A stretch of DNA of 52,033 nucleotides from Paenibacillus doosanensis (GCF_025060755.1 NZ_JANYUY010000051.1:1-52033); one strand, 5' to 3'. Shown: positions 34,467 through 43,343, counted from the first letter of the stretch. Numbers and translations: made by a program. Notes: generated by a model from the letters alone, not told the origin.

Positions 34467-34644
34467 TCGTATGAACTACAAGCGCTCGCCAATACTCCCT
34501 CCTCTCTTCGGCGGCAGCCCGCTTCGGTTACCCAAGCCATGACGGGCGCCCCATATGCCTTCCATTCAGAATACGGCGCGGGTTTCAATATTATTCCAAT
34601 CTCTTAAGCCGCCGATAGAGTAAGAGCATACCGCGAAAATGAAA

Positions 34645-34690
34645 CGGGCCGGCCCCGCAGCCATTGCAACAATGACCGCGGGCCGGCCCG
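34645..34690 (-). terminator. Strong terminator of the TetR gene
   Basis: A nearly perfect 20-bp stem based on cgggccggcc...ggccggcccg with loop ttg, followed by gtttcatttt on the minus strand, about 60 bases after the TetR stop. The rest of 34467-34644 holds only the start region of the sortase operon. Confidence 0.85.
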
Positions 34691-34748
34691 CATAACATCC
34701 TCTATGATTTTTGTATGAAATTTCACAAAACATACGTCTCTTGTTCTA

Positions 34749-35330
34749 TTACTTTAACAGGCTCAACAGCATATCGGCGGAACGATCCATAAAGGCTCTC
34801 TCCGGCCGCGATTTCGTCATAACGGTAAGCCCGATCAGAGATATGACCAAAGCCTGCGCCAGAGCCCGGGCATCCGTTCCCGCCCCCAATTCTCCGGAAC
34901 GCTGCCCGCATTCGACCGCTTCCTGAAATATAGCTGCCAAATACATTTGATGCTCTCTTGTCAGCACTTCGAACCTCTCGTCATGCGGAGCCAGCTCAAC
35001 CATCGTATTGATGCAGAAGCATCCTTTGGGCGGTCGGCTGCCATAGCCTTCTTCGATGACGTCTGCCAAAAAGCGGCGAATCGCCTCTTTCACGGACGGA
35101 CCGCTCTGAAGCTTGCCCCGAACGTAAGCGGCGTGCTGTTTCGTATATTGGCGCAATGCCGCTTCGAACAGCTCCTTCTTATCGCCGAAGGCCGCATAAA
35201 GACTCGGACGCTGGATTCCCATCGCTTGGGTCAAATCGGTCAAGGAGGCCGCTTCATAGCCTTTGTCCCAAAATACGCGCAAAGCGGCTTCCAGCGCCTT
35301 CTCCTTATCAAACTCCCGAGGCCGGACCAT
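34749..35330 (-). CDS. TetR/AcrR-family repressor
   Basis: A 193-residue regulator. The N-terminal helix-turn-helix is at about 8-50: 'FDKEKALEAALRVFWDKGYEAASLTDLTQAMGIQRPSLYAAFGDKKELFEAAL'. The C-terminal ligand domain is of the TetR_C_16-like type with 'PPKGCFCINTMVELAP', a motif common in regulators of reactive-compound or drug responses. The ATG at 35330 follows gaggggt. It is divergent from the MFS transporter at 35542, which it probably represses. Confidence 0.9.
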   Translation of the reverse strand: MVRPREFDKEKALEAALRVFWDKGYEAASLTDLTQAMGIQRPSLYAAFGDKKELFEAALRQYTKQHAAYVRGKLQSGPSVKEAIRRFLADVIEEGYGSRPPKGCFCINTMVELAPHDERFEVLTREHQMYLAAIFQEAVECGQRSGELGAGTDARALAQALVISLIGLTVMTKSRPERAFMDRSADMLLSLLK

Positions 35331-35397
35331 ATATACCCCTCATTTCATATCGTTCAGTACATTATTATTGTATTCATACTGTCTTATAAAATCAAGT

Positions 35398-35409
35398 AAA
35401 TCATGATTT
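35398..35409. promoter_or_regulatory. Possible TetR operator palindrome
   Basis: A perfect 12-bp palindrome, aaatca/tgattt, between the divergent TetR and MFS genes. A TTGACA (35443-35448) with a weak -10 (tacatt, 18 bases on) lies downstream for the MFS gene. Confidence 0.35.
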
Positions 35410-35541
35410 TTTAACCATTATTCGTTGCCAAAAATATTAAACTTGACAGATACGGCCATAACCGGATACATTTACGGGAGATTATTATTTACCGTTTGGT
35501 ACAAAATAAATTATTACTCATTGAATACGAGGTGAGCCAAC

Positions 35542-36816
35542 TTGAAACAGCAAAAAGAACCCTTTACCCCCTGGACTAAAGAGCGGCGTTCCGGCCGATT
35601 CGACCCTTCGGCGACAGCTTCACCGCAGCAGGCAGCTTCCGCTCTCCCCCGTTACATGATCTGGATGCTCGCAGCCGCATGCGGGCTTGCCGTAGCCAAT
35701 ATTTATTACGCGCAGCCGCTGCTTGACGCTATAGCAGCCGAGCTAGGCATCAAGAACGCCTCGGTAGGGATCGTTATTACCGTCACTCAGCTATGCTATG
35801 CCGCCGGTTTATTCCTGCTGGTGCCGCTCGGAGACCTGCTGAACCGTCGCAAACTGATCGCAAGCCTGATGACCTTAACGGTCGCTGCGCTCGCCGCGGT
35901 AAGCATGGCAACCAATATCTCCATCCTGCTTGCCGGTTTGGCGGGAGTCGGCTTGCTCGCCGTCGTTGCCCAGGTGATCGTTGCGTATGCGGCGTCGATA
36001 GCATCCGACAGGGAGCGGGGCCGGGTCGTCGGCCAGGTGACCAGCGGCATCGTGACCGGCATACTGCTGGCCCGCGCAGCGGCCGGCGTCTTGGCCGATC
36101 TGGCCGGCTGGCGCTCCGTTTACCTCGTATCCGCCGCACTAACCTTGCTGACGGCCCTCGTCTTGTACCGGGCGCTCCCGCATCGGGAGGAAGACCGCGC
36201 GGCGCTCTCCTATGCCGGGCTGCTGCGCTCCGTGCTTCAGCTCTTCATCCGGGAGCCGATTCTGCGACTCCGCGCGGCGCTGGCTCTGTTCATCTTCGCC
36301 GCCTTCAGCATCTTATGGACGTCGCTCGTGCTGCCGCTGAGCTCTCCGCCCTTATCGCTGTCGCATAGCGCGATCGGAGCGTTCGGCTTGGCCGGCGCAG
36401 CCGGCGCGCTGGCGGCCGCACGCGCGGGCCGTCTGGCCGATCAAGGTCACGGCCAGACGACGACCGGCATCGCGCTCGCGCTGCTGCTGGCATCCTGGCT
36501 GCCGATCAGCCGCGCCGCGCAATCGCTGCCCGCCCTCATCCTCGGCGTCGTTATTCTCGATTTGGCCGTCCAGGCGGTTCATGTCACGAACCAGAGCATG
36601 ATCTTGAGAATCCGGCCCGAGGCGCGCAGCCGTCTTACCGCAGCCTATATGATCTTTTACTCCATCGGCAGCGCTTCGGGTTCCATCGCTTCGACTGCGG
36701 TATACGCCCGGTTCGGCTGGCACGGCGTCTGCTTGCTGGGAGCATCCGTCAGCGCGGCGGCTCTTCTGTTCTGGGCCTTAGCCTCCGCCTCCCGCTATTC
36801 CAAACCGTCCGGCTAA
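35542..36816 (+). CDS. MFS transporter (AraJ-type efflux permease)
   Basis: A 424-residue, 12-helix major facilitator. After a 40-residue polar N-terminus the first helix is 'MIWMLAAACGLAVANIYYAQPLLDAIAAELG', followed by the MFS loop motif 'LVPLGDLLNRRKLI' between helices 2 and 3. The TTG at 35542 follows gaggtgag. The family exports sugars, drugs or amino acids; the substrate is undefined. Divergent pairing with a TetR repressor favours an inducible efflux pump for a toxic compound. Codon use is notably GC-rich in the second half. Confidence 0.9.
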   Translation: MKQQKEPFTPWTKERRSGRFDPSATASPQQAASALPRYMIWMLAAACGLAVANIYYAQPLLDAIAAELGIKNASVGIVITVTQLCYAAGLFLLVPLGDLLNRRKLIASLMTLTVAALAAVSMATNISILLAGLAGVGLLAVVAQVIVAYAASIASDRERGRVVGQVTSGIVTGILLARAAAGVLADLAGWRSVYLVSAALTLLTALVLYRALPHREEDRAALSYAGLLRSVLQLFIREPILRLRAALALFIFAAFSILWTSLVLPLSSPPLSLSHSAIGAFGLAGAAGALAAARAGRLADQGHGQTTTGIALALLLASWLPISRAAQSLPALILGVVILDLAVQAVHVTNQSMILRIRPEARSRLTAAYMIFYSIGSASGSIASTAVYARFGWHGVCLLGASVSAAALLFWALASASRYSKPSG

Positions 36817-36863
36817 AGCTCTCCCTTCGGCTTCCGCGTATCCGATCGAGCGCACCCTTCGCC

Positions 36864-37457
36864 TTATGGACGGTCTGCAGCGGTTACGCGACCGTCGGCA
36901 TGTCCGACGATCAAGGTATCGGTCATGGCGCAAAACAATCCGTTCTCGACAACGCCGGGAATCCGGTTGAGCGCCAGACTCGTTTCTTTAGGATCGGATA
37001 TCGCCCCGAACCTGCAATCAGCGATAAGGTTGTCGTTATCGGTAATGAAATTTTGGCCCCCGGCCGCCGTTCGAATTTCCGGATCGCAGCCCAGCTTCCT
37101 TAATTGCCGAAGCGTGAGCTGCGCAGCGAACGGTATAATCTCTACCGGCAGCGGAAACTTCCCCAGCCGCTCGACTTGCTTGGTTTCATCGACGATAATG
37201 ACCAGCTTGCGGCTGTTCGCGGCTAAAATTTTCTCCCTGAGCAGCGCTCCTCCCCCGCCCTTGATCAAGTTGAAACAAGCGTCAACCTCGTCGGCTCCGT
37301 CAATCGTCATGTCAATCTCATCCACGCCTGCGAACGGCACGATCGGTATTCCCAGCTGGACCGCCAGCTCTTCCGAAGCGGCGGAGCTGGCGACCGCCCG
37401 AATCCGCAATAAACCTGCATATTATTTCGCGTTGGCCGCTTGAATATCCTTTTCCAC
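36864..37457 (-). pseudogene. rpiA: Ribose-5-phosphate isomerase A lacking its N-terminal phosphate loop
   Basis: From 37409 the frame encodes RpiA from about residue 45 of the family to the end: 'LRIRAVASSAASEELA', 'TIDGADEVD' (catalytic acid region), 'GGGGALLREKI' and 'GVVENGLFC'. The first strand with the GLGTGSTA ribose-phosphate loop is absent. Upstream in the same frame lie a GTG (37457), ten codons resembling a normal RpiA N-terminus, then TAA and four codons joining directly to the conserved part. This looks like an in-frame internal loss of about 35 codons with a stop at the scar. Without the loop the enzyme should be inactive; another isomerase (RpiB or a second RpiA) would be needed. 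An assembly collapse is possible. Confidence 0.7.
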
Positions 37458-37525
37458 GGGTCATGCCATACTGGCCGCGGCGGCCGTCAGCAGCGTACTC
37501 CGGCTCCTCCGAATTACGAAACGCT

Positions 37526-37566
37526 AAAAAACCGGTCCCCTGCCCATAACGGCAAAAGACCGGTTT
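37526..37566 (-). terminator. Terminator of the murQ operon
   Basis: The stem aaaccggt/accggttt with internal tgcc/ggca pairing, followed by TTTTTT on the minus strand, 26 bases after the murQ stop. Confidence 0.85.
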
Positions 37567-37591
37567 AAATCATCGAAATTGCGCTTTAACT

Positions 37592-38503
37592 TTAATTTTG
37601 CGCCAGATACCGCATCGCGTCGCCGAAATGGCCGCCTGTCTCCTCCAGCGCACGAACGGCTTCCTCGTATCCGATGTCATACTGCAGCATCAGAATCGCC
37701 GCTCTGGCGTCGCCCCCGGCTTGATGCGTAACGGTGGCGGCTATCTCCTCTTCGGCTCCGGTCGCTTCCTTGACGATCCGGACGACCCGGTTGCGCAGCT
37801 TTTCGTTCGTAGCCTGCACGTTCACCATCAGGTTGCCGTACACTTTGCCGAGCTGAATCATTACGGTCGTCGTAATCATATTCAGCACCATCTTCGTGGC
37901 GGTTCCTGCCTTAAGGCGGGTCGAGCCGGTTACGATCTCCGGGCCGACGGGCACTTCGATCGCATACTCGGCTTCCCCGCTCATCGGCGTATTCACGTTG
38001 CAGCTAAGCGCGACCGTCAAGGCGCCGATCCGCTTCGCTTCCTGCAGCGCTCCGATGACATACGGCGTCGTGCCGCTGGCCGCTACCCCGATGACGGCAT
38101 CCGCCGCCGTCGCATTGCTTGCGACCGCTCTTCTCCCCGCCTCGTCGTCGTCCTCGGCATTTTCGATAGAGCGGGTAATCGCCCGCTCTCCGCCCGCGAT
38201 CAACCCGACGACGAGCTCCGGCTCGACGCCGAAGGTCGGCGGGCATTCGGAAGCGTCGAGAACGCCCAGCCGGCCGCTCGTACCTGCTCCGACGTAAAAA
38301 ATTCTACCGCCCTGTTTTACAACTTGCACAATCGCTTCAATAGCGTCAGTAATTTGAGGCAAAGCGGTCTGCACCGAGGCGGCAACCGTGTGGTCCTCTT
38401 TATTCATCAAATCGACGATGTCGCGAATCGATAAGCTATCCAAATGCATAGACTTCTCGTTTCTTCGCTCCGTCATCAATAGATCCGTTTTCATGCTAGT
38501 CAT
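37592..38503 (-). CDS. murQ: N-acetylmuramic acid 6-phosphate etherase
   Basis: A 303-residue SIS-domain lyase that cleaves the lactyl ether of MurNAc-6-phosphate to GlcNAc-6-phosphate and D-lactate in the cytoplasm. Family marks: 'RIFYVGAGTSGRLGVLDASECPPTFG' (68-92, with Glu86 as the likely catalytic acid), 'IGVAASGTTPYVIGAL' and 'GSTRLKAGTATKMVLNMITT', and a C-terminal UBA-like helix bundle ending 'HFGDAMRYLAQN'. The ATG at 38503 follows caaggagga. It is the last gene of a five-gene operon with an ABC importer and a HAD phosphatase, which suggests recycling or scavenging of peptidoglycan sugars. Confidence 0.95.
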   Translation of the reverse strand: MTSMKTDLLMTERRNEKSMHLDSLSIRDIVDLMNKEDHTVAASVQTALPQITDAIEAIVQVVKQGGRIFYVGAGTSGRLGVLDASECPPTFGVEPELVVGLIAGGERAITRSIENAEDDDEAGRRAVASNATAADAVIGVAASGTTPYVIGALQEAKRIGALTVALSCNVNTPMSGEAEYAIEVPVGPEIVTGSTRLKAGTATKMVLNMITTTVMIQLGKVYGNLMVNVQATNEKLRNRVVRIVKEATGAEEEIAATVTHQAGGDARAAILMLQYDIGYEEAVRALEETGGHFGDAMRYLAQN

Positions 38504-38521
38504 AAGAGGTCCTCCTTGCCC

Positions 38522-39292
38522 TTAATGTACACAATCAAGCAGCTCTTCCATTTGATAGATAACATAGTCCGGAACATACTCCGCCGGATACGGCTCTACG
38601 GCCGCTTGCGGATGCTCCTTTTGCAGCTTGGCCTTGCAAATGTCGACAAATTCCGCCTGCGCCGCACGCTGCCGCGGAGCGGCAGCCCGCAGCGGCTCAG
38701 GCAGCTTATGATAGATCAGCACCGAGGGAACGCCGCTTTGGTTGGCCATAAACACGTCGTGGTCGAGCCGGTCTCCCACATGCGCCGCAATCTCGCCGGT
38801 CTTCCGCAAGCTGTCGAGGATGCGCGCATCCGGCTTGCCGCAGCCCGCCTTCTCGGGCGTGACGATATCGTCGAACCATTCGCTTAAGCCCAACGCTTTC
38901 ATGACCGGGAATTGATATTTATAGAAGCCGTTCGTCACCGCGGCCAGACTGTATCCGCGTTCCTTGAGACGCTGCAGCGTCTCAAGCGACTTCTCCTCCA
39001 GCAAATAAATTTTGGGCGAAACCGAATGGTCGAGAACCAGCCGTTCTACATCGATAGTAAGCTCCAACTGCAGCTCCGCCAGAAGCAGCCTGACCATTTC
39101 ATCCCAATCATAGGCTTCCACGGTACGGTTCTGTGCCATCCGCCGCTCATGCTCCCGCACCAGCGTCTCGGTCGACTTGAACGGCCTTTGCAGCTGCTGC
39201 GAAATCTGCTCTTCAATCGCCGGAAACACCCATTTTCCGAACGGATTTTGCATTAACGTCCCGTCAAGATCAAACGTAATCCATTTTTTCAT
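38522..39292 (-). CDS. HAD-family hydrolase in the murQ operon
   Basis: A 256-residue haloacid-dehalogenase-type phosphatase. Motif I is 'TFDLDGTLMQ' (nucleophile Asp8, Asp10), motif II Thr in 'LAAVTNGFYKYQF', motif III Lys in 'KAGCGKPDARIL' and motif IV 'HVGDRLDHDVFMA'. A helical cap lies between motifs I and II. The ATG at 39292 overlaps the stop of the permease gene, so translation is coupled. It may dephosphorylate a sugar phosphate made during amino-sugar catabolism, or protect against build-up. The precise substrate is unknown. Confidence 0.85.
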   Translation of the reverse strand: MKKWITFDLDGTLMQNPFGKWVFPAIEEQISQQLQRPFKSTETLVREHERRMAQNRTVEAYDWDEMVRLLLAELQLELTIDVERLVLDHSVSPKIYLLEEKSLETLQRLKERGYSLAAVTNGFYKYQFPVMKALGLSEWFDDIVTPEKAGCGKPDARILDSLRKTGEIAAHVGDRLDHDVFMANQSGVPSVLIYHKLPEPLRAAAPRQRAAQAEFVDICKAKLQKEHPQAAVEPYPAEYVPDYVIYQMEELLDCVH

Positions 39293-40113
39293 TACTTTAC
39301 AGCTCCTGTCGTCATTCCCTCAATGAATTGTCTTGAAGCGAACAGGAATGCTATGATCAACGGCAGCGAGGACAGCGTCAAACCGCAGAACAGCAGGTTC
39401 CAATCGGTATCGTATTCCCCGAACAGCGTCAGCATTCCGAGAGGGATTGTGCCCAGCTCCGTGCTTTTGATAAAAATAAGAGGGTAAAAGAAATCGTTCC
39501 AAATTCCGATCGAATCGACAATGCTGACCGTCGCCAGAGCCGGCCGCATTAACGGCAGCACGATTTTGTAATACACCTGGAAATCGTTGCAGCCGTCGAT
39601 CCGCGCGCTTTGATCCAGATCTTTCGGCAGCGTGCGGAAAAATCCGTAAAACACAAACACCGCAAACGAAATATGTCCCGCCACGTAAACGATCATGAGC
39701 GCCAGATGCGTATCCAGCAGCCCCAGCTTCAGCATCATCATGTACAGCGGCGAAATTGCCAGCTTCATCGGCAGCATAAGACCCAGCATAAAGAAGAAAA
39801 GCACCATGCCGTTCCAGCGGAATGAATACCGGGCTACGTAGAAGGCCGCCATCGACGAGACGAGCAGCACCAGAATGACCGATATGGCGGTGATATACAG
39901 ACTGTTCACGAAGTATTCCGAGAAATGAACCTTTTCCCAGACTTCTTTATAGTTATCCAATGAAAAGCTGCTCGGCAGCCCCAGAGGATGCGTCGTAATT
40001 TCCTGCTTCGTTTTAAACGACGAGGTGATCATCAAAAATACGGGATATATCGACAAAAACGTAAACAGCGACAAAATGAGATATTTGACCGTTTGTTGCA
40101 GCCGCAGCGCCAT
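39292..40113 (-). CDS. ABC carbohydrate importer permease (second permease, murQ operon)
   Basis: A 273-residue CUT1 permease with six helices and an EAA loop 'PKDLDQSARIDGCNDFQVYYKIVLPLMRP'. The ATG at 40113 follows cggaggt. The end '...FASRQFIEGMTTGAVK' is typical of MalG/AraQ-like second permeases. It overlaps the HAD gene by the TAATG junction. Its partners are the permease at 40159 and the lipoprotein at 41152; an ATPase gene is absent. Confidence 0.9.
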   Translation of the reverse strand: MALRLQQTVKYLILSLFTFLSIYPVFLMITSSFKTKQEITTHPLGLPSSFSLDNYKEVWEKVHFSEYFVNSLYITAISVILVLLVSSMAAFYVARYSFRWNGMVLFFFMLGLMLPMKLAISPLYMMMLKLGLLDTHLALMIVYVAGHISFAVFVFYGFFRTLPKDLDQSARIDGCNDFQVYYKIVLPLMRPALATVSIVDSIGIWNDFFYPLIFIKSTELGTIPLGMLTLFGEYDTDWNLLFCGLTLSSLPLIIAFLFASRQFIEGMTTGAVK

Positions 40114-40158
40114 GGATTACCTCCGAAGGATATTTTCTTGATGTGGAGACCGCGATGA

Positions 40159-41127
40159 TTAATGCTCGACTTCCTTGCTTTTAAAGAAAAACATCGAGAA
40201 GGCGGTCGCCCCGGATATCAGCAATAACAAGATGACGGCAAGCGCTGAGCCCAAACCGATCGACTCTCCCCCGCTTACGGAGCCGAAGGCCAAACGGTAA
40301 AAATAAAGTCCGAGCACATCGGTCGAGAAATACGGTCCTCCCGAAGAGCCCTGCATTGCATAGATCAGCTCGAACGTCTCGAAGGCGCCGATAAAGGTCA
40401 GGATCGACATGATCATAATGGACGGCATGGCCAGCGGAATCGTAATGCTCCAGACCATTTTGGAACCCGACGCGCCGTCGATTCTCGCCGCTTCGTAAAC
40501 CTCCGGGGAGATGGCCTGCAGTCCGACCAGAAAGATCAGGACCGCAAAGCCGAAACCGTACCAGCTGTTCACAACGATAATCGTGTAAAGCGCCGTATTC
40601 GGATCGCCGAGCCACGGCTTGGCCAAATCGCCGAGGCCGATCGCTTCCAGCAGCGTATTGAGCGCCCCGTACGTCGGGTTCAGTATTAAGCTGAATAAAA
40701 ATCCGACGACGATGACCGAGAGAAGCTTCGGAACAAAGAACAGCGTCTTGAACAGCTCTTTGCCCCGGATTTTACTGTTGATCAGCATGGCCAGAATGAA
40801 GGCGACGACAAGCTTGCACAGCACCGTGCCGATAAAAAACAGAACGTTATGGCCAAGCGCCCGGAAAAACGTTTCTTTAAACGGCGTTTCGGTGAAGAGC
40901 CGGACGAAATTTTCCAGACCGATAAAATCTCCCCGCACCAGACCTTTCCATGAGAAGAAACTGTTGAGCAGCGCCTGGAAAATCGGATAAATCATAAAGC
41001 CAACATAAAAAATCAGCGCAGGGAGTAAAAACAGATGGACCATATGTCGTCTCATTCCCCTGTTTTTCTTGACGGGTGGTTTAGGCAAGCGGGCATCCTT
41101 CGCAGGATCAATAGTTGTACCTGTCAT
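40159..41127 (-). CDS. ABC carbohydrate importer permease (first permease, murQ operon)
   Basis: A 322-residue MalF/UgpA-like CUT1 permease. A basic cytoplasmic N-tail ('PKPPVKKNRGMRRH') precedes six helices. The EAA loop is 'SPEVYEAARIDGASGSKMVWSITIPLAMP', near 220-245. The ATG at 41127 follows aaaggag, 24 bases after the lipoprotein stop. It forms the membrane channel with the downstream permease. Confidence 0.9.
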   Translation of the reverse strand: MTGTTIDPAKDARLPKPPVKKNRGMRRHMVHLFLLPALIFYVGFMIYPIFQALLNSFFSWKGLVRGDFIGLENFVRLFTETPFKETFFRALGHNVLFFIGTVLCKLVVAFILAMLINSKIRGKELFKTLFFVPKLLSVIVVGFLFSLILNPTYGALNTLLEAIGLGDLAKPWLGDPNTALYTIIVVNSWYGFGFAVLIFLVGLQAISPEVYEAARIDGASGSKMVWSITIPLAMPSIMIMSILTFIGAFETFELIYAMQGSSGGPYFSTDVLGLYFYRLAFGSVSGGESIGLGSALAVILLLLISGATAFSMFFFKSKEVEH

Positions 41128-41151
41128 GAGCAGCTCCTTTAATCAGCGGCT

Positions 41152-42459
41152 TTATTTTTGCGGTTTGAACCATTTGTCGGCGGAAGCTTGCGTATCTGCG
41201 GCTACTTGTTCAGGCGTCAGCTTGCCGATGTACATCCCTTGCAGGGAGTCTTCGAAGGTCGTCTTGGTTGTCGGCGTTCCTTGGCTGAAGCTGGTAAGCA
41301 GCAAATACGGCGTGCTGTGTTTCTCGCTGAAAGCGGCCATCTTCTTGAGCTGCTCGTTTTTCGGCGCAACCCCGTTGATCGGACTGACTCGGGTCAGCTC
41401 GTCGCTGAACATTTGGCCGAATTTTGGCGAAGCGACGAATTCCATGAACTTGGCCGCTTCCTCTTGATGCTTGGAGCTTTTGGCGATGCCGTAGGAACCG
41501 TCGACCCACGTTGCGATTTGCGCCGGATCTCCCTTTTTCTCCGACAGACCCGGGAGGAATTCGACAGGGAAGGACACTTTGTTCGCTTCGAACGTTTCCA
41601 GACGTTGGCTGCCGTTGATGTACATGGCCGCTTTCTCCGTATAGAACAACCCTTGCGCGTCCTTGTCTTCAATAGCTATGAAATCTTTGGGGAAGTAGGC
41701 TTCCAGCTGTTTCATCCGCTTGATGGACTCGACGAATTTCGGATCTTTGAAGTTGGTCGTGCCTTTCAGAACGGCTTGCATGTAGTCGGTTCCGCCGTAA
41801 GCGTTCGGCCCGATGACCGCATGCGTAGTGGAGAGCAAATACGCGGCTTTGCCGGATTGAGCGATCGGAATGATATTTTTCGCTTTGAGAGCTTCACAGG
41901 TTTTTACGAATTCGTCCCATGTTTCCGGCGGCTGCAGGCCGTTCGCGTCAAACAACTTTTTATTGTAGAAAATGACCGCGTTGTTCAGCATGATCGGAAC
42001 GCCGTACACCTTATTGTCGGAGCCTTTTGCCGCGTCCAGGTAGCTGGCCGGAATATTTGTAAGCCCTTTAATATTATCGAGCGGGGTCAAATAGTTCGCA
42101 TCGGCGAGCGCTTTGGCTCCGTCATACGGGCGAAGCTGCACAATATCGACTCCGGTGCCGGATTGCAGCGAGTTGGTGACAATCGTGTTGTATTCGGTCG
42201 ATTTGTACGGCTTGAACTCTACTTTAATATTCGGGTTGTCCTTCTCGAACTCAGCGATGATCTTCGCATAGCCGTCTTTGTCCTCAGGTCTCCAGCTGTA
42301 CATGACCAGTTTGACGGGATCGCCTCCGGACTTAGCTACTTCGCCGCCCGCGGCGGAACCGGTGTCTTTGGAGCCTGTGCCGCTGCCCGAACTGCAGGCG
42401 CTAATAACGGAACTTAACAACAATAATGCCGAGCTTGCGAACAAAGCCTTTCTTTTCAT
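41152..42459 (-). CDS. Sugar-binding lipoprotein of the murQ-operon importer
   Basis: A 435-residue solute-binding lipoprotein (SBP family 1). Signal peptide 'MKRKALFASSALLLLSSVISAC' with the lipobox ending at Cys22, followed by a Gly/Ser-rich linker. 'DPVKLVMYSWRPEDKDGYAKIIAEFEKDNPNIKVEFKPY' and 'GKAAYLLST' fit the fold. The ATG at 42459 follows aagggag. As the first gene of the operon that ends in murQ, it probably captures MurNAc, GlcNAc-MurNAc or related wall sugars. That assignment rests on context only. Confidence 0.88.
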   Translation of the reverse strand: MKRKALFASSALLLLSSVISACSSGSGTGSKDTGSAAGGEVAKSGGDPVKLVMYSWRPEDKDGYAKIIAEFEKDNPNIKVEFKPYKSTEYNTIVTNSLQSGTGVDIVQLRPYDGAKALADANYLTPLDNIKGLTNIPASYLDAAKGSDNKVYGVPIMLNNAVIFYNKKLFDANGLQPPETWDEFVKTCEALKAKNIIPIAQSGKAAYLLSTTHAVIGPNAYGGTDYMQAVLKGTTNFKDPKFVESIKRMKQLEAYFPKDFIAIEDKDAQGLFYTEKAAMYINGSQRLETFEANKVSFPVEFLPGLSEKKGDPAQIATWVDGSYGIAKSSKHQEEAAKFMEFVASPKFGQMFSDELTRVSPINGVAPKNEQLKKMAAFSEKHSTPYLLLTSFSQGTPTTKTTFEDSLQGMYIGKLTPEQVAADTQASADKWFKPQK

Positions 42460-42505
42460 GCCATCTACTCCCTTTTCTACTTATTTATAAGGTCTTGATA
42501 ATAGG

Positions 42506-42535
42506 ATTATATAAAATAAAATGCCATAATGTAAA
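42506..42535 (-). promoter_or_regulatory. Sigma-A-type promoter of the murQ-operon importer
   Basis: On the minus strand TTTACA (42535-42530) and TATAAT (42511-42506) are 18 bases apart, about 50 bases upstream of the lipoprotein ATG. Confidence 0.65.
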
Positions 42536-42603
42536 TGATTTTTAGAAATTTTATTTCTTGACTGAAACGGCCAAAAAAAATTTTATTGCTCGGCCGGTCG
42601 ATA

Positions 42604-42617
42604 TGAAGACGTTTCCA
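42604..42617. promoter_or_regulatory. Possible catabolite-response element (cre)
   Basis: tgaagacgtttcca fits the CcpA consensus TGWAANCGNTNWCA except at two positions and lies about 70 bases upstream of the importer promoter. Confidence 0.3.
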
Positions 42618-42627
42618 ATGAGTCCGC

Positions 42628-43116
42628 TTACAGCTCGCGGTAATAAATATAAATATCCAACGGTTGATTCATAGGGTTCATAAACGCCTTCCGGATCGTT
42701 CCCGCCCGCTCGAATCCGAGGCTCTCCCACAGCTTGACGGATGCCGTATTGGAGGACACGACCGAGTTGAACTGGATCGCACGGTACCCGCAGCGCTTGG
42801 CCGTCTCCAGCGAATGCACCGCCAGCGTTCGGCCGATACGCCTGTTTCTGAAGCGGCTTCCGACCGCATATAACGCATTGGCGACATGCGCCCCCCTTCC
42901 CGGAAAGTTCTTATGCAAAATATAAAATCCGGCGACTTCCCCGTTCTCCGTATCCTCCGCGCACAATACCGCATCCTGCCGCTCCAGAATGCCGCGGATT
43001 TTATCCAAGCTAAACGATTCCGTCCAAAAAAAGGAATTCCCTTCCTCGATGACCTCGTTCCAGATGGCTTGAATCGCGTTAATATCTTCTTCCCTATACT
43101 CCCTGATTCTAATCAC
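42628..43116 (-). CDS. GNAT-family N-acetyltransferase
   Basis: A 162-residue acetyltransferase. 'IRIREYREEDINAIQAIWNEVIEEGN' opens the fold, and the acetyl-CoA loop is 'FRNRRIGRTLAVHSLETAKRCGYRAI' (the R/Q-x-x-G-x-G/A pattern is here R-R-I-G-R-T). 'NTASVKLWESLGFERAGTIRKAF' is the conserved final segment. The GTG at 43116 follows aaaggaggg. Substrate is unknown; the closest look is of the phosphinothricin/amine acetyltransferase-like group. Confidence 0.85.
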   Translation of the reverse strand: MIRIREYREEDINAIQAIWNEVIEEGNSFFWTESFSLDKIRGILERQDAVLCAEDTENGEVAGFYILHKNFPGRGAHVANALYAVGSRFRNRRIGRTLAVHSLETAKRCGYRAIQFNSVVSSNTASVKLWESLGFERAGTIRKAFMNPMNQPLDIYIYYREL

Positions 43117-43315
43117 GGCGAACGCCCTCCTTTTGATAAACTTAACCTGCGGCTACTCCTTGACTAAACCCGCATCCCAAAAATTCGTTTTAGAATGTTC
43201 GTCTCCTCCGCCCAAGCTTCCCCACCGACCATTTGAAAAAGTCGAGGTTGAGCGCTTTAACTTTACCATTTTCTGCAAAACGCCGCTTTTTCGTTACACT
43301 TTTACAGCTAAAAAA

Positions 43316-43343
43316 GAAAAAACCTGATCGCTCAGGTTTTTTC
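43316..43343 (-). terminator. Terminator of the tartrate-dehydrogenase-like gene
   Basis: A perfect 12-bp stem (gaaaaaacctga/tcaggttttttc) with a 4-base loop, able to act in both directions. The surrounding 43117-43382 gap shows no gene. Confidence 0.9.

Noticed and set aside
33339-34607. 422-codon plus-strand frame over the sortase and surface-protein start
   Set aside because: It crosses two genes antisense and has no ribosome site or domain.
41158-42417. 419-codon plus-strand frame through the sugar-binding lipoprotein
   Set aside because: Antisense to a lipoprotein with a clear signal and fold; composition is shadow-like.
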